Assembly: GCA_037013495.1 (NCBI GenBank) | Contig: CM072807.1 | Location: 26,702,802 to 26,766,801, forward strand | Source: Hippophae tibetana | Taxonomy: Eukaryota; Streptophyta; Magnoliopsida; Rosales; Elaeagnaceae | Length of the DNA stretch: 64,000 bases | Reading direction: 5' to 3' | Shown here: positions 27,042 through 39,000 of the stretch, one piece after another | Layout of the letters: every line of letters starts with the position of its first letter | Numbering within the stretch: the stretch's first letter is position 1 | Notes under the pieces: generated by a model | Seen by the model: only the letters and a program-made list of their open reading frames with translations | What the model was told of the DNA's origin: nothing | The model's database searches: none | Program-made: the position numbers and the translations under genes

Positions 27042-28891
27042 TGATGAGCGAAAACCGGCATCGCCGATTCTTGCCAATACTTTGGTTTTAATATTTATAA
27101 AACTCTCGCAAGTGCACGAATCATTTCGTAGCAAATGATAAGTATACTCCCATGGTTGATCTAAGGAAGGAATGTGTGTGGTTTTTAATTTATTATTCAA
27201 ACTTTTAAAAACGAAATTAAATCCTAAACATCCTGTCACGATATTTTGGGGTTTTGTGTTTTTAATCTAATTACATAAAATTAAACATAGATTCAATAAA
27301 CATTCATGCAAATTTTATCATTTATAATGGCGGAGTATTTATGGATATAATAACTAAGTTAATTATGCTTACTCATATTATCTAGGTTATTAAAGATATA
27401 AATTGATATTTATTGATTCTCCCTTTTTTGTATGAATACCACCTTTGGTAGGGTTAGATATTCTTTGTTAACTAAACAAATCAATTAACACCTATGGGTG
27501 GGGTTGATAACTAATATGCTTAATTAAATTAATTCCTTTTTCTAAGAGATTGAAAATGAACCATTTAAATGCCACCTTTGGTGGGGTTAGACAGTTTAAA
27601 CTTTATTCAAGGTGTCCAAATTAAACCTAAGAATTTAGTTATCCGAGTACTAACTTTCAAGTTTTAAAACCACTACCGAAAACATGTTGTCAATACATTT
27701 TCAGATAATAATTCTTATAAAAACTTTTGAAAAAGAGCTTCACTCTAACTACCGGGCGATTGTACCATCAAATAAAAGAGCACTACTCTAAATCAGACCG
27801 GATAACCAAACCTTAAAATCTAATTTTCAGGTTTAAGTTTGTAATGAAAAATAATATATTTCTCTCTAACATTCTTAATATAAAATCTTGAATAAAAACA
27901 AAATCCATTCATTTTAGAGATTTTCACCTATTTAATATTTCACAAGCATAACAACGTTATTATTACATCATGTTTATTAACAGCCAGCACAGTTAAATTA
28001 AATATAACATGTAAGAATAAAGCATAAAAATAACTGTAAAGAAAATAAAATCCTTACAGAACTTCGACGCTATTCCCGTTGCTGGAAAAACTCCAAGCGG
28101 AATTTTCACTCCCATTTATTGAATAAAAAAGCTAAAATATTACAAAAACATAACTAGTTCTTCCCTAAAAAGGGAAGAACTCTAAAACTAAGAGAAATTA
28201 ACTAAAAACTAAGAAAACATAAGAAAAACTAAGAAAAACTAAAAATCTAAGAAAAGAGAGAAAGAAAAAGAGAGAAAAGAATGTATTTGGAGATGTTGAA
28301 GGTGTGTTTTGAAGTGAAGGGAAGTGGGTATTTATAGGTGAGGATGGAGAGAAAAAATGAGTAAAAAAATGTTAAAATGCGTAATGGAGATGCTGAGATC
28401 ATTAATGACGTCAACATGACGTCATGGGGCGGCTGCACGTGAAAAATGCGGCGAAAAGGCGTCGGCACGCGCGGAAGGGGCTGCTGGGCGCGCAGCGCGC
28501 GCGTGAACAGTAGCCGCGCGCGGATTGGAAGCCTGGCGCGCTGGGGCTCGCGCGGCTGGGCAACTAGGCGCGATTTTCTCCTTTTTGACATTTTTGACCT
28601 TTTTGACCCATTTTGTCCAATTTTTCCATATTTTTTGACCTTTCCCCATTTATTTATCAATATATTTGTGATGTATTGCTTCAAGTATTCCTCTTTGAGT
28701 CTTTAAGTTGCGTTTTTAAGCCAAAATATCTGAAAAACAATAAAAATACACGTGATTCCGAAAAAAGACAAATTTATATAAATATATGATAAAACATATA
28801 AATATATGATAAAACATATAAATATATATATTTTTAATCAATTAATGTGCATAAAATCATGGTTATTTTAGTGCTTTTTGAGCACTCATCA
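27042..28891 (-). mobile_element. Athila-like solo LTR (LTR A)
   Basis: 1,850 bp in minus orientation. It starts TGATGAGTGCTC (at 28,891) and ends GCTCATCA (at 27,042). Together with the 123-bp PBS tail (26,919-27,041) it is flanked by the 5-bp duplication GCTAC, so the insertion unit is LTR plus tail, without internal genes or a second LTR. Inside it are a TATA box (TATAAATA on the minus strand, 28,329-28,336), the GC-rich U3 around 28,440-28,570, TGACGTCA sites near 28,405-28,425 and a CACGTG near 28,436. It sits in a type II telomere-like unit. Confidence 0.92.
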
Positions 28892-30060
28892 GCTACGCAT
28901 ATGATTTTGCCCTTTGGGGCATTTTTGACCCATTTTGTCCAAATGTTTTCCATCTTTTTTATTTTTTCTCAATTCTTTTCTTAATATATTTGTTATGTAT
29001 TGCCACTAGTGTTTTTCTTCGTGTCTTTAAGGTTTAGGGTATTATGAGGTAGTTGCTACTTGTGATATTATACAAAAGATTTATGATGCTATATTTTGCC
29101 GAAGTTTGTGTAAGAATCTTATCTTCACCTCATGTCATGGAGCCATCATCTCCTGTTGTTTAGTAAAAACCTTAATACGATGATCCAGAGTTTAAATTTG
29201 CTGACCATGGACTTAAAATTTGAACACTTATGACATAGACAACGTAATAGAAGGGGAGAGGGAATGGGATTGGAAACAGTTTTGTTTGGTTTTACCATGG
29301 CAATCAAGGAAGAAATCTGTATTATAATGTTTTGGTTTACAATTGGAATGAAATTGAAAATACTGTATACTACCTTAATACACCTATATTTAATAAAATT
29401 TAAATAATAATATTTAATTATTATATTTTCATCTTAAATAATACATTATTTGAATCATTATTTTTCTAAATAATTATTACTTTAAAATAAAATATATTAA
29501 TTAAATTATTATTTTACTAAAAAGGGTTTAGGTTTTGTGGTTTGGGATTTGAGATATTTTAGTGTTTAGCCTTATTTTTTATATAATTATTACATTAATT
29601 ATATTAATTAAATTATTATTTCTATGAAAAGGGTTTAGGGTTTTGTGGTTTAGGATTGTGAATTTAGGATTTGGAGTTTAGGGTTTATGGTTATATTTGG
29701 GTGTTTAACTTTAGGGTTAAAATTATTTTCTTTCTCAATAGGGTTTAGAGTTTTGGGATTAGGAATTAGGGTTTTAGGGTTTTGGGTTTAAGGTTTAGGT
29801 TTATACTTTTGGGTTAACATTTATGCATAAAATTATTATTTTTGAAAATTGGGTTTAGGGTTTTGGGATATGGTATTTGGGATTTAGAGTTTTTGGTTTT
29901 TGGATTTTAGGGTTTAGGGTTTAGGTTTTGAGTTTAGGGTTTACGATTATATTTGTGTGTTCAGGTTTAGGGATAAATTTATTATTTTTCAAAATAGATT
30001 TTAGGGATTAGGGTTTTGGGTTTTGGGATTTTGGAATTAAGATTTAGTCTTGCACCTCTA
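28892..30060. repeat. Type II complex-repeat unit resumed after LTR A
   Basis: Begins with the second GCTAC copy and continues the interrupted unit: the end of the LTR-derived segment ('catttttgacccattttgtc', 'gtgatgtattgc'), then the AT-rich spacer ('ttggtttacaattggaatga'), then several hundred bases of TTTAGGG-like tract. No gene is visible. Confidence 0.8.
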
Positions 30061-33000
30061 CTTATTGAATCAAAAATAAAAAATTTAGAAAAAGATAGCT
30101 AATTCTTCTCAAAAAGAAAAATACTTAAAAACTAAAAACTAAAAACATGAAAACATTCAAGAAAGAGAAAGCTAGATAGGGAAAGAGTACAAAAAATTGT
30201 GTGTTTTATAATGGGAAAAAAGAGAGTTCTTTTATAAGTGAGGAAAATGCCAAAAAAGAGGGAAAGATATTTCAAAATTTGCATTTGGTGGCATTTGGAT
30301 AGGGTGGCCCATGTATGGGGAGTGGAAATCTCGTCAGACGTGCGATTGCTGCTCAAGAGTGCGCACATGTCACGGGTCAGACATGTGTTGGCATGCATAG
30401 AAGTAAGCATCGCGTGTGCTGGATAAGAAGCACATGGGACTCGGTACAGATGGGCTGCTACAAATGGGATCCACTTGGATGGGCGGCTGCACGCGCTAGT
30501 GTACACTGGACTTGGCGTGGAAAGGTTACTGAGCACGTGATTTTGGCCTCTTGGACATATTTGACCCATTTTGTCCAAAAAATTTCCATATTTTTTTACT
30601 TTTTCTCATTTCTTTTCTTAAAATATTTGTGATGTATTCCCTCCAGTATTTTTCTTCGTGATTTTGGCGTTAAGTTTGTGTAAGATTCTTATCATCATCT
30701 CATGTCATTAAGCCATCATCTCCTGTTGTTTAGTAAATATCTTAATACGATGATCCTGAATTTTAATTTGCTAACCTTGGACCTAAAATTAGAACACTTT
30801 TGACAAGGAAAACGTAATGGAAGGGAAAGGAGAATGGAATGGAAATAGTTTTGTTTGGTTTGATCACTAGAATCATAGAAGACTTCAGTATTACAATGTT
30901 TGGTTTACAATTAGAATGAAATAGAAAACATTTTATATTACCTCAATACATATATAATTAGTAAAATTTAAATAATATCATTTAATTATTATATTTTCGT
31001 CATAAATAATACATTATTTAAATTAGTATTTTTTTTGTAAAGAATTATTACATTAAAATAAAATATATTAATTAAATTATTATTTTTCTAAAAAGGGTAT
31101 TGGGTTTTGTTGTTTCAGATATGAGTTTTAGGTTTGAGTGTTTAGTGTTTATGGTTATATTTATGGGTTTAACTTTAGGGTTAAAATTATTTTTTTCAAT
31201 AGGGTTTAGGGTTTTGGGATTAAGGTTTAGGTCAATATTTATGAGTTAAGGTTTATGGTTTAAATTAATATTTTTCTAAATAGGATTTAGGTTTTAAGGA
31301 TTTGGGATTTGGATTTCGAGTTTAGGGTTGTAATTGTGGGTTAAGGTTTAGGGTTGAAGTATGGTTTAGGGATTTGGGATTTAGGGTTTTTGGATTTTGG
31401 ATTTTAGCGTTTAGGGTTTGGGTTTTGAGTTTAGGGATTAGAATTATATTTGTGAGTTCAAGTTTAAGGTTGAATTTATTATTTTCAAAAAAAGGTTAAG
31501 GGTTTAGGGTTTTGGGTTTTGTGATATGTGATTTGGGATTTAGGATTTAGGTTTTAGTGTAAAATTTTGCATCTCAGCTTAATGAAAAAAAACTAAAAAT
31601 TTATAAAAACATAGCTAGTTCTTCTCAAAAAGAGAAAAACTTAAAAACAAAAAACAAAAAAATGAAAACTTCCTAGAGAGAGAAAGCTAAAGAGGGAAAG
31701 TGCTTAGAAAATTGTGTGTTTCAAAATGGGAAAAAAAGGTCCTTTTATAGGTGATGAAAAGGCCAAAAAAAGAGAAAATATTTCAAAATTTGAATTTGGA
31801 GGCGTTTGGATACGTTGGCACACGTATGGGACATGACAATCTCGATAGACCGAGTAGTTGGCACATGTGAGTGCGCACATGACACGGTCCGAATGTGTGC
31901 TGACGTGGCATCAAGGAGCGCACGAGACTCTTTATGGATGGGTTGCTATGCATGAGATCAGCTTGAATAGTGCACATTGGACTCGGTAGGGAAAGGCTAA
32001 TGCGAAGGGATTTTGGCCTTTTGGACATTTTTGACCCATTTTGTCCAAATTTTTCCATCTTTTGACTTTTTCTCATTTCTGTGCTTAATTAAATTATTCT
32101 TTTTATAAAAAGGGTTAAGGATTTTGCGATTTGGGATAGGGGATTTAGGGTTCAGACTTTAGTGTTTAGGGTTATATTTGTGGGTTTGACTTTTGGGTTA
32201 AAATTATTATTTTTTTCAATACAGTTTAGGGTATTGTGATTAGGGATTTGGGTTTTTGGGTTTACATTTTAGGTTTATATTTGCGGGTTAAGGTTTATGG
32301 ATAAAATTAATTTTTTCTAAAAAGGGTTTATGTTTTAAGGATTTGGAATTTGGATTTGTGGTTTAGGATTGCAATTGTGGGTTAAGGTTTAGGGTTAAAA
32401 TTATTATTCTTCAAAATTGGGTTTAGGGTTTTTGGATATAGGATTTGTCGTTTAGGGATTTTGGATTTTGGATTTTATGGATTTGGATTTAGGTTTTGAG
32501 TTTAGGGTTTTGGGTTATATTTATGGGTTCAATTTTTGGGTTAAATTTATTATTTTTCAAAATACAGTTTAGGGTTTAGGTTTTTGGGATTTGAGATTTA
32601 GGATTTAGGGTTTAGGGATTAGGGTGTAGTGTTAATTTTTGGGGTGAAGGTTTAGGGTTTAGTGTTAAATTTTGCATCTCTCCTTATTGCATCAAAAACT
32701 AAAAATTTAAAAAAACATAGCTAGTTCTTCTCAAAAAGAGAAAAAATTAAAAACTAAAACAATGAAAACATTATTGAGAGAGAAATCTAAAGAGGGAAAG
32801 AGTTGAGAAAATTGTGTGTTTTACAATGGGTAACAGAGGGTCTTTTTATAGGTGAGGAAAAGCTGAAAAAGAAGGAAAAAATTTCAAAATTTGAATTTGG
32901 AGGCATGTAATTAAATAGGTTGGCACACGCGAGTACGCACGTGACACGACCCGAACATGTGTTGGCATGTGAAGAAGTTAGTGTAGTGTGTGCTAGATAA

Positions 33001-36000
33001 GAAGCACATGGGACTCTTTGTAGAAGGGCTACTATGCGCAGGATCAACTTTGATGTGTGGCTTCATGTGTTGTTGCGCACGAGACTCGATGCGGAAAGGG
33101 TACGACAAACCTAATTTTGGCCTTTTGGACATTTTGACCCATTTTGTGAAATATTTTTCATCTTTTTGACTTTTTCTCATTTCTTTTCTTAATATATTTG
33201 TGATGTATTGCCTACAGTATTTTTCTTTATGACTTTAAGGTTTAAGGTATTGTGAGGTACGTCTTACTTGTGATATTGTACTAAAGAATTATGATTCTAT
33301 ATTTTGACTAAGTTTGTGTAAGAATCTTATCATCACCTCGTGTCTTTGAGCCATCATCTCCTATTGTTTAGTAAATATCTCAATACGATGATCCTGAGTT
33401 TTAATTTGTTGAACATGAAATTAAAATTTCGACACTTTTGAGAAGGACAACGTAATGGATGGGAAATGAGAATGGAATGGAAACAATTTTGTTTGGTTTG
33501 ATCACTCGGATCAAAGAAGAAATTGGTATTATAATGGTTGATTTACAATTGGAATGAAGTAGAACATACTGTATATTAATTCAATACACCTATGTTTAGT
33601 AAAATTTAAATAATATCATTTTATTATTATATTTTCATCCTAAAAAATACATTACTGAAATTATTATTTTTCTATACAATTATTACATGAAAATAAAATA
33701 TATTAATTAAATTATTATTTTTCTAAAAAGGGTTTATTATTTTGTAGTTTGGGCTTTGAGATTTAGGTTTCAGAGTTTAATGTTTATGGTTATATTTGTG
33801 GGTTTAGCTTTAGGGTTAAAATGATTATTTTTCTCAATAGGTTTTGTGTTTTGGGATTTAGGGTTTTGTGTTTAAGGTTTAGGTTAATATTTGTGGGTTA
33901 AAGTTTATGGTTAAAATTATTATTTTTCTTAATAGGGTTTAGGTTTTAAGGATTTTGGATTTGGATTTAGGGTTTAGAATTGTAATTGTGGGTTAAGGTT
34001 TAGGGTTAAAATTATTATTTTTCAAAATATTGTTTAGGGGTTTAGGATATAGGATTTGGGATTTACTATTTTTGAATTTTGGATTTTAAGGTTTTGGTTT
34101 TGAGTTTAAGGTTTACGATTATATTTGTTAGTTCAGGTTTAGGGTTAAATTTATTATTTTTCAAAATAGGGTTTAGGGTTTAAGGATTTAGGATTTCAAA
34201 TTTAGGATTTAAGGTTTAGGGATTAGGGTTTAGTGTTAAATTTTGGGGTTAGGGTTTAGGGTTTACAAATTAAGGTTTATTGTTAAATTTTGCATATCTC
34301 CTTATTGAATCAAAAACTTAAAATTTATAAAAACAAAGCTAGTTCTTCTCAAAAAGAGAAAAAACTTAAAAACTAAAAGCTAAAAATATGAAAATTTTCT
34401 AGAGAGAGGAATAGAGCTCAAAAAATTGTTTCTTTTAAAATGGGAAAAAGAGGATTCTTTTATAAGTGAGGAAAAGGCCAAAAAGGATGAAAATATTTCA
34501 AAATTTTATATTGGAGGTGTTTGGACAGGCAGTTGGTGCAAAAGACTGTGCACGTGACATGGCTCGAACGTGTGTTGGCATTCGCAGAATTCAACGCAAC
34601 GTGTTCTGGACCGGGAATACCCGTGACTCTGTGTAGATTGGCTGCTACGAGTGGGAACAACTTGGATGGGTGGCTACATGCGCTCGTGCACATGAGAGTC
34701 GTTGTAGAAAGGCTACTATGGACGGGATTTTGGCCTTTTGGACATTTTTGACCCATTTGGTTTTCATCATTTTGTCTTTTCTCATTTCTTTTCTTAATAT
34801 ATTTGTGATGTATATCCTGTAGTATTTTCTTTGTGTCTTTAAGATTTAGGGAATTGTGAGGTACGTGCTACTTGTGATATTGTACTAAAGAATTATGATT
34901 CTATATTTTGACTTACTTTGTGTAAGAATCTTATCATCATCTCAATACGATGATCCTGAGCTTTAATTTGTTGACCATAAACTTAAAATTTGAACACTTT
35001 TGACAAAGACAACGTAATGGAAGGGAAATAAGAATGGAATGGAAATAGTTTTGTTTAGTTTGATCACTGGAATCAAAGAAGAAATCAATATTATAATGTT
35101 TGGTTTACAATTGGAATGAAAAAAAAACACAGTATATTACCTTAATACCTCTATATTTAGTAAAATTTAAATAATATCATTTAATTATAATATTTTTGTC
35201 ATAAATAATACATTATTTAAATTATTATTTTCCTAAAAAATTATTACATTAAAATAAAATATTTTAATTAAATTATTATTTTTCAAAAAAGGGTTTTGGG
35301 TTTTGTGTTTTGGGATTTGAGAGATTTTAGTGTTTTAGAATTTAGTTTTTATGGTTATATTTATGGCTTTAGCTTTAGGGTTAAAATTATTATTTTTCTA
35401 AATAGGGTTTGGGGTTTTAAGATTAGGGATTTGGATTTTAGGGTTTTGCGTTTAAGGTTTTGGTTCGGTTAATGTTTATGGTTAAAATTATTATTTTTCT
35501 AAATTGTATTCACATTTAAAGGATTTGGGATTTGGATTTGGGGTTAGGGTTGTAATTGTGGGTTGAGGTTTATGGTTAAAGTTATTATTTTTCAAAATTG
35601 AGTTTAGGATTTTAGCATAAGGTATTTGGGATTTACAATTTTTGGATTTTGGATTTTAGGGTTTACGGTTTAGGGTTTATGTTTTCAGTTTAAGGTTTAT
35701 GATTATATTTATGAGTTCAGGTTTAGGGGTAAATTTATTATTTTTCACAAAAAGAGTTTAAGGTTTTGGGATTTGGAAATTGAATTTAGGATTTAGAGTT
35801 TGGTGTTAAATTTTGTATCTCTACTTATTGAATCAAAAACAAAAAATTTATAAAAACATAGCTAGTTCTTCTCAAAAATAGAAATACTTAAAAACAAAAA
35901 AGAAAGGAAATGAAAACATTCTAGAGAGAGAGAGCTAGAAAGAGAAAGAGCTAAACAAATTGTGTGTTTTACAATGGGAAAATGAGGGTCCTTTTATAGG

Positions 36001-39000
36001 TAAGAAAAAGGCCGAAAAAGATTGCAAAATATTTCAAAAGTTGAATTTGGTGGCGTTTTGACAAGTTGACACTCATTTGGGGTGTAAAAATCTTGGTAGA
36101 CGAGCGATTGATGCATAAGAGTGCGCACGCATGATGAGCGAAAACCGACATCGCCGATTCTTGCCAATACTTTGGTTTTATATTTATAAAACTCTCGAAA
36201 GTGCACGAATCATTTCGTAGAAAATGATAAGTATACTCCTAAGGTCGATCTAAGGAAGGAATATATGTGGTTTTTAATTTATTATTTAAACTTTCAAAAA
36301 CGAAATTAAATCCTAAACATCCTGTCACGATATTTTGGGGTTTTGTGTTTTTAATCTACTTACATAAAATTAAACATAGATTCAATAAACATTTACGCAA
36401 ATTTTATCTTTTATAATGGTGTAGTATTTATAGATATAATAACTAAGTTAATTATGCTTGCTCATATTATTTAGGTTATTAAAGATATGAATTGATATTT
36501 ATTAATTCTCTCTTTTTTGTATGAATACCACCTTTGGTGGGGTTAGATATTCTTTGTCAACTAAACAAATCAATTAACACCTATGGGTGGGGTTGATAAC
36601 AAATTTGGTTAATTAAAATAATTCCTTTTTCAAAAAGATTGAAAATGAACCATTTAAATGCCACATTTGGTGGGGTTAGACAGTTTAAACTTTATTCAAG
36701 GTGTCCAAATTAAACCTAAGAAGTTAATTATCCGAGTACTAACTTTCAAGTTTTAAAACCGTTACCGAAAACATGTTGTCAATACATTTTCAGATAATAA
36801 TTCTTATTAAAACTTTTGAAATAGAGCTTCACTCTAACTACCGGGCAATTGTACCAACAAATAAAAGAGCACTACTCTAAATCAGACCAGATAACTAAAC
36901 CTTAAAATCTAATTTTCAGATTTAAGTTTGTAATGAAAAATAATATATTTCTCTCTAACATTCTTAATATAAACTCTTGAATAAAAATAAAATCAATGCA
37001 TTTTAGAGATTTTTACATATTTAATATTTCGCAAGCATAACAACGTTATTATTACATCATGTTTATAAATAGCCAGCAAAGTTAAATTTAATCACTGACA
37101 TATTTAATATTTCGCAAGCATAAAGCATAAAAAATAACTACAAAGAAAATAAAATCCTTATAGAACTTCGATGCTATTCCCGTTGCTGAAAAACCTCCAA
37201 GCAGAATTTGCACTCCTATTTATTGAATCAAAAAAACTAATAAATTACAAAGACATAGCTAGTTCTTCTCAAAAAGAGAAGAACTTTAAAACTAAGAGAA
37301 ACTAACTAAAACCAAGAAAAACTAAAAACTAAGAAATGGAGAGAAAGAGAAAGAGAGAAGAGAATGTGTTTTGAGGTGTGGTACGAAGTGAAGAGAAAGA
37401 GGGTATTTGTAGGTGAGGATGGGGAGAAAAAGTGGGTGAAAAATTGGTGAAAACGCGGAGTGGTGATTGATGACGTCACATGACATCATGGGGCGGCTGC
37501 GCGGGAAAATGGGGCGAAATGGCAGCGGTGCGCGCAGAGGGAACCTGGGGCACGCGAGAGGCAGCAGGAGTGCGCGTGGCGGGCAACTGGGGCACGCAGG
37601 GGCGCGCGCACGAGGCAATAGGTGTGCGCGCGTAGGTGTGGGTTTAGTGTTAAATTTTAGGGTTAGGGTTTAAGGTTTTAGGATTAGGGCTTAGTGTTAA
37701 ATTTTGAATCTTTGCTTATTAAATAAAAAACTAAAAATTTATAAAAATATAGCAAATTGTTCTCAAAAGAGAAAAACTTAAAAATAAAAAACTAAAAAAA
37801 CAAAAACTTTCTAGAGAGAGAAAGCTAGAGAGGGAAATAACTAATACAATTTTATGTATTACAATGGGAAAATGTGGGTCCTTTTATATGTGAGTAAAAG
37901 ACTAAAAAAAAGGGGAAAATATTTCAAATTTTGAATTTGGAGGCCTTTGGATAGGTTAACCAACGTTTGGGGCACAAAAATCTCGATAGATGATTAGTTG
38001 GCACATAGGAGTTCACGCATATCATAACCCAGGTGTGTGCTAGCGTGCACAGAAGTCAGCACGTCGTGTACTGCATAAGAAGCGAACGAGACTCAATGCA
38101 TATGTGCTACTATACGTGGGATCAGCTTGGATGGGCGGCTACACACATTGGTGCACACTATATTCGGCACAGAAAGGCTATTACGTAGGTGATTTTGGCC
38201 TTTTGGACATTTTTAACCCATTTTGTCCAAATGTTTGTCCTCTTTTTGACTTTTTCTTATTTGTTTCTTAATATATTTGTGATGTATTGCTGCCAGTATT
38301 TTTCTTCATGTCTTTAAGGTTTAGGATATTGTGAGGTAGGTGTTACTTGTGATTGAGTCATCATCTCTTGTTGTTTAGTAAATATCTCAATATCATAATC
38401 TTGAGTTTTAATTTTCTGTCCGTGGACTTAAAATTTGAACACTTTTGACAAGGAAAACGTAATAGAAGGGCAATGGGAATGGAATGAAAATAGTTTTGTA
38501 TGTTTGACATTTGGAACAAAGAAGATATTAGTATTATAATGTTTGGTTTAAAATTTGAATGAAATAGAAACCACTTTATATTACCTTAATACCAATATAT
38601 TTAATAAAATATAAATAATATAATTTGATTATTATATTTTTGTCAGAAATAAAACATTATTTAAATTGTTATTTCTCTTAATAATTATTACATTAAAATA
38701 AAATATTTTCATTAAATTATTATTTTTCTGAAAAGGCTTTAGAGTTTTATGGTTTGGGATTTGAGATTTAGGTCTTAGAGTTTTGGTTTTAGGGTTATAT
38801 TTGTGGGGTCAACTTTAGGGTAAAAATTATTATTTTTCTCAATAGAGTTTACGGTTTTGGGAATTGGGTTTTGGGTTCAAGGTTTAGGTTTAGAGGATTT
38901 GGGATTTGGAATTGGGGTTTAGAGTTTTAGGATATGGGATTTGGGATTTAGGGTTTTTGGATTTTGAATTTTACGTTGTAGGGTTTACGATTATATTTGT

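Noticed and set aside
26671..28706. Several 75-145-codon frames over the LTR at 26,919-28,891
   Set aside because: They overlap in different frames in the GC-rich U3 and PBS tail and reflect sparse stop codons in GC-rich DNA.
30132..34756. Open frames of 76-148 codons in the GC-richer part of type II units
   Set aside because: The same segment is frameshifted differently in each unit and the translations are not conserved.
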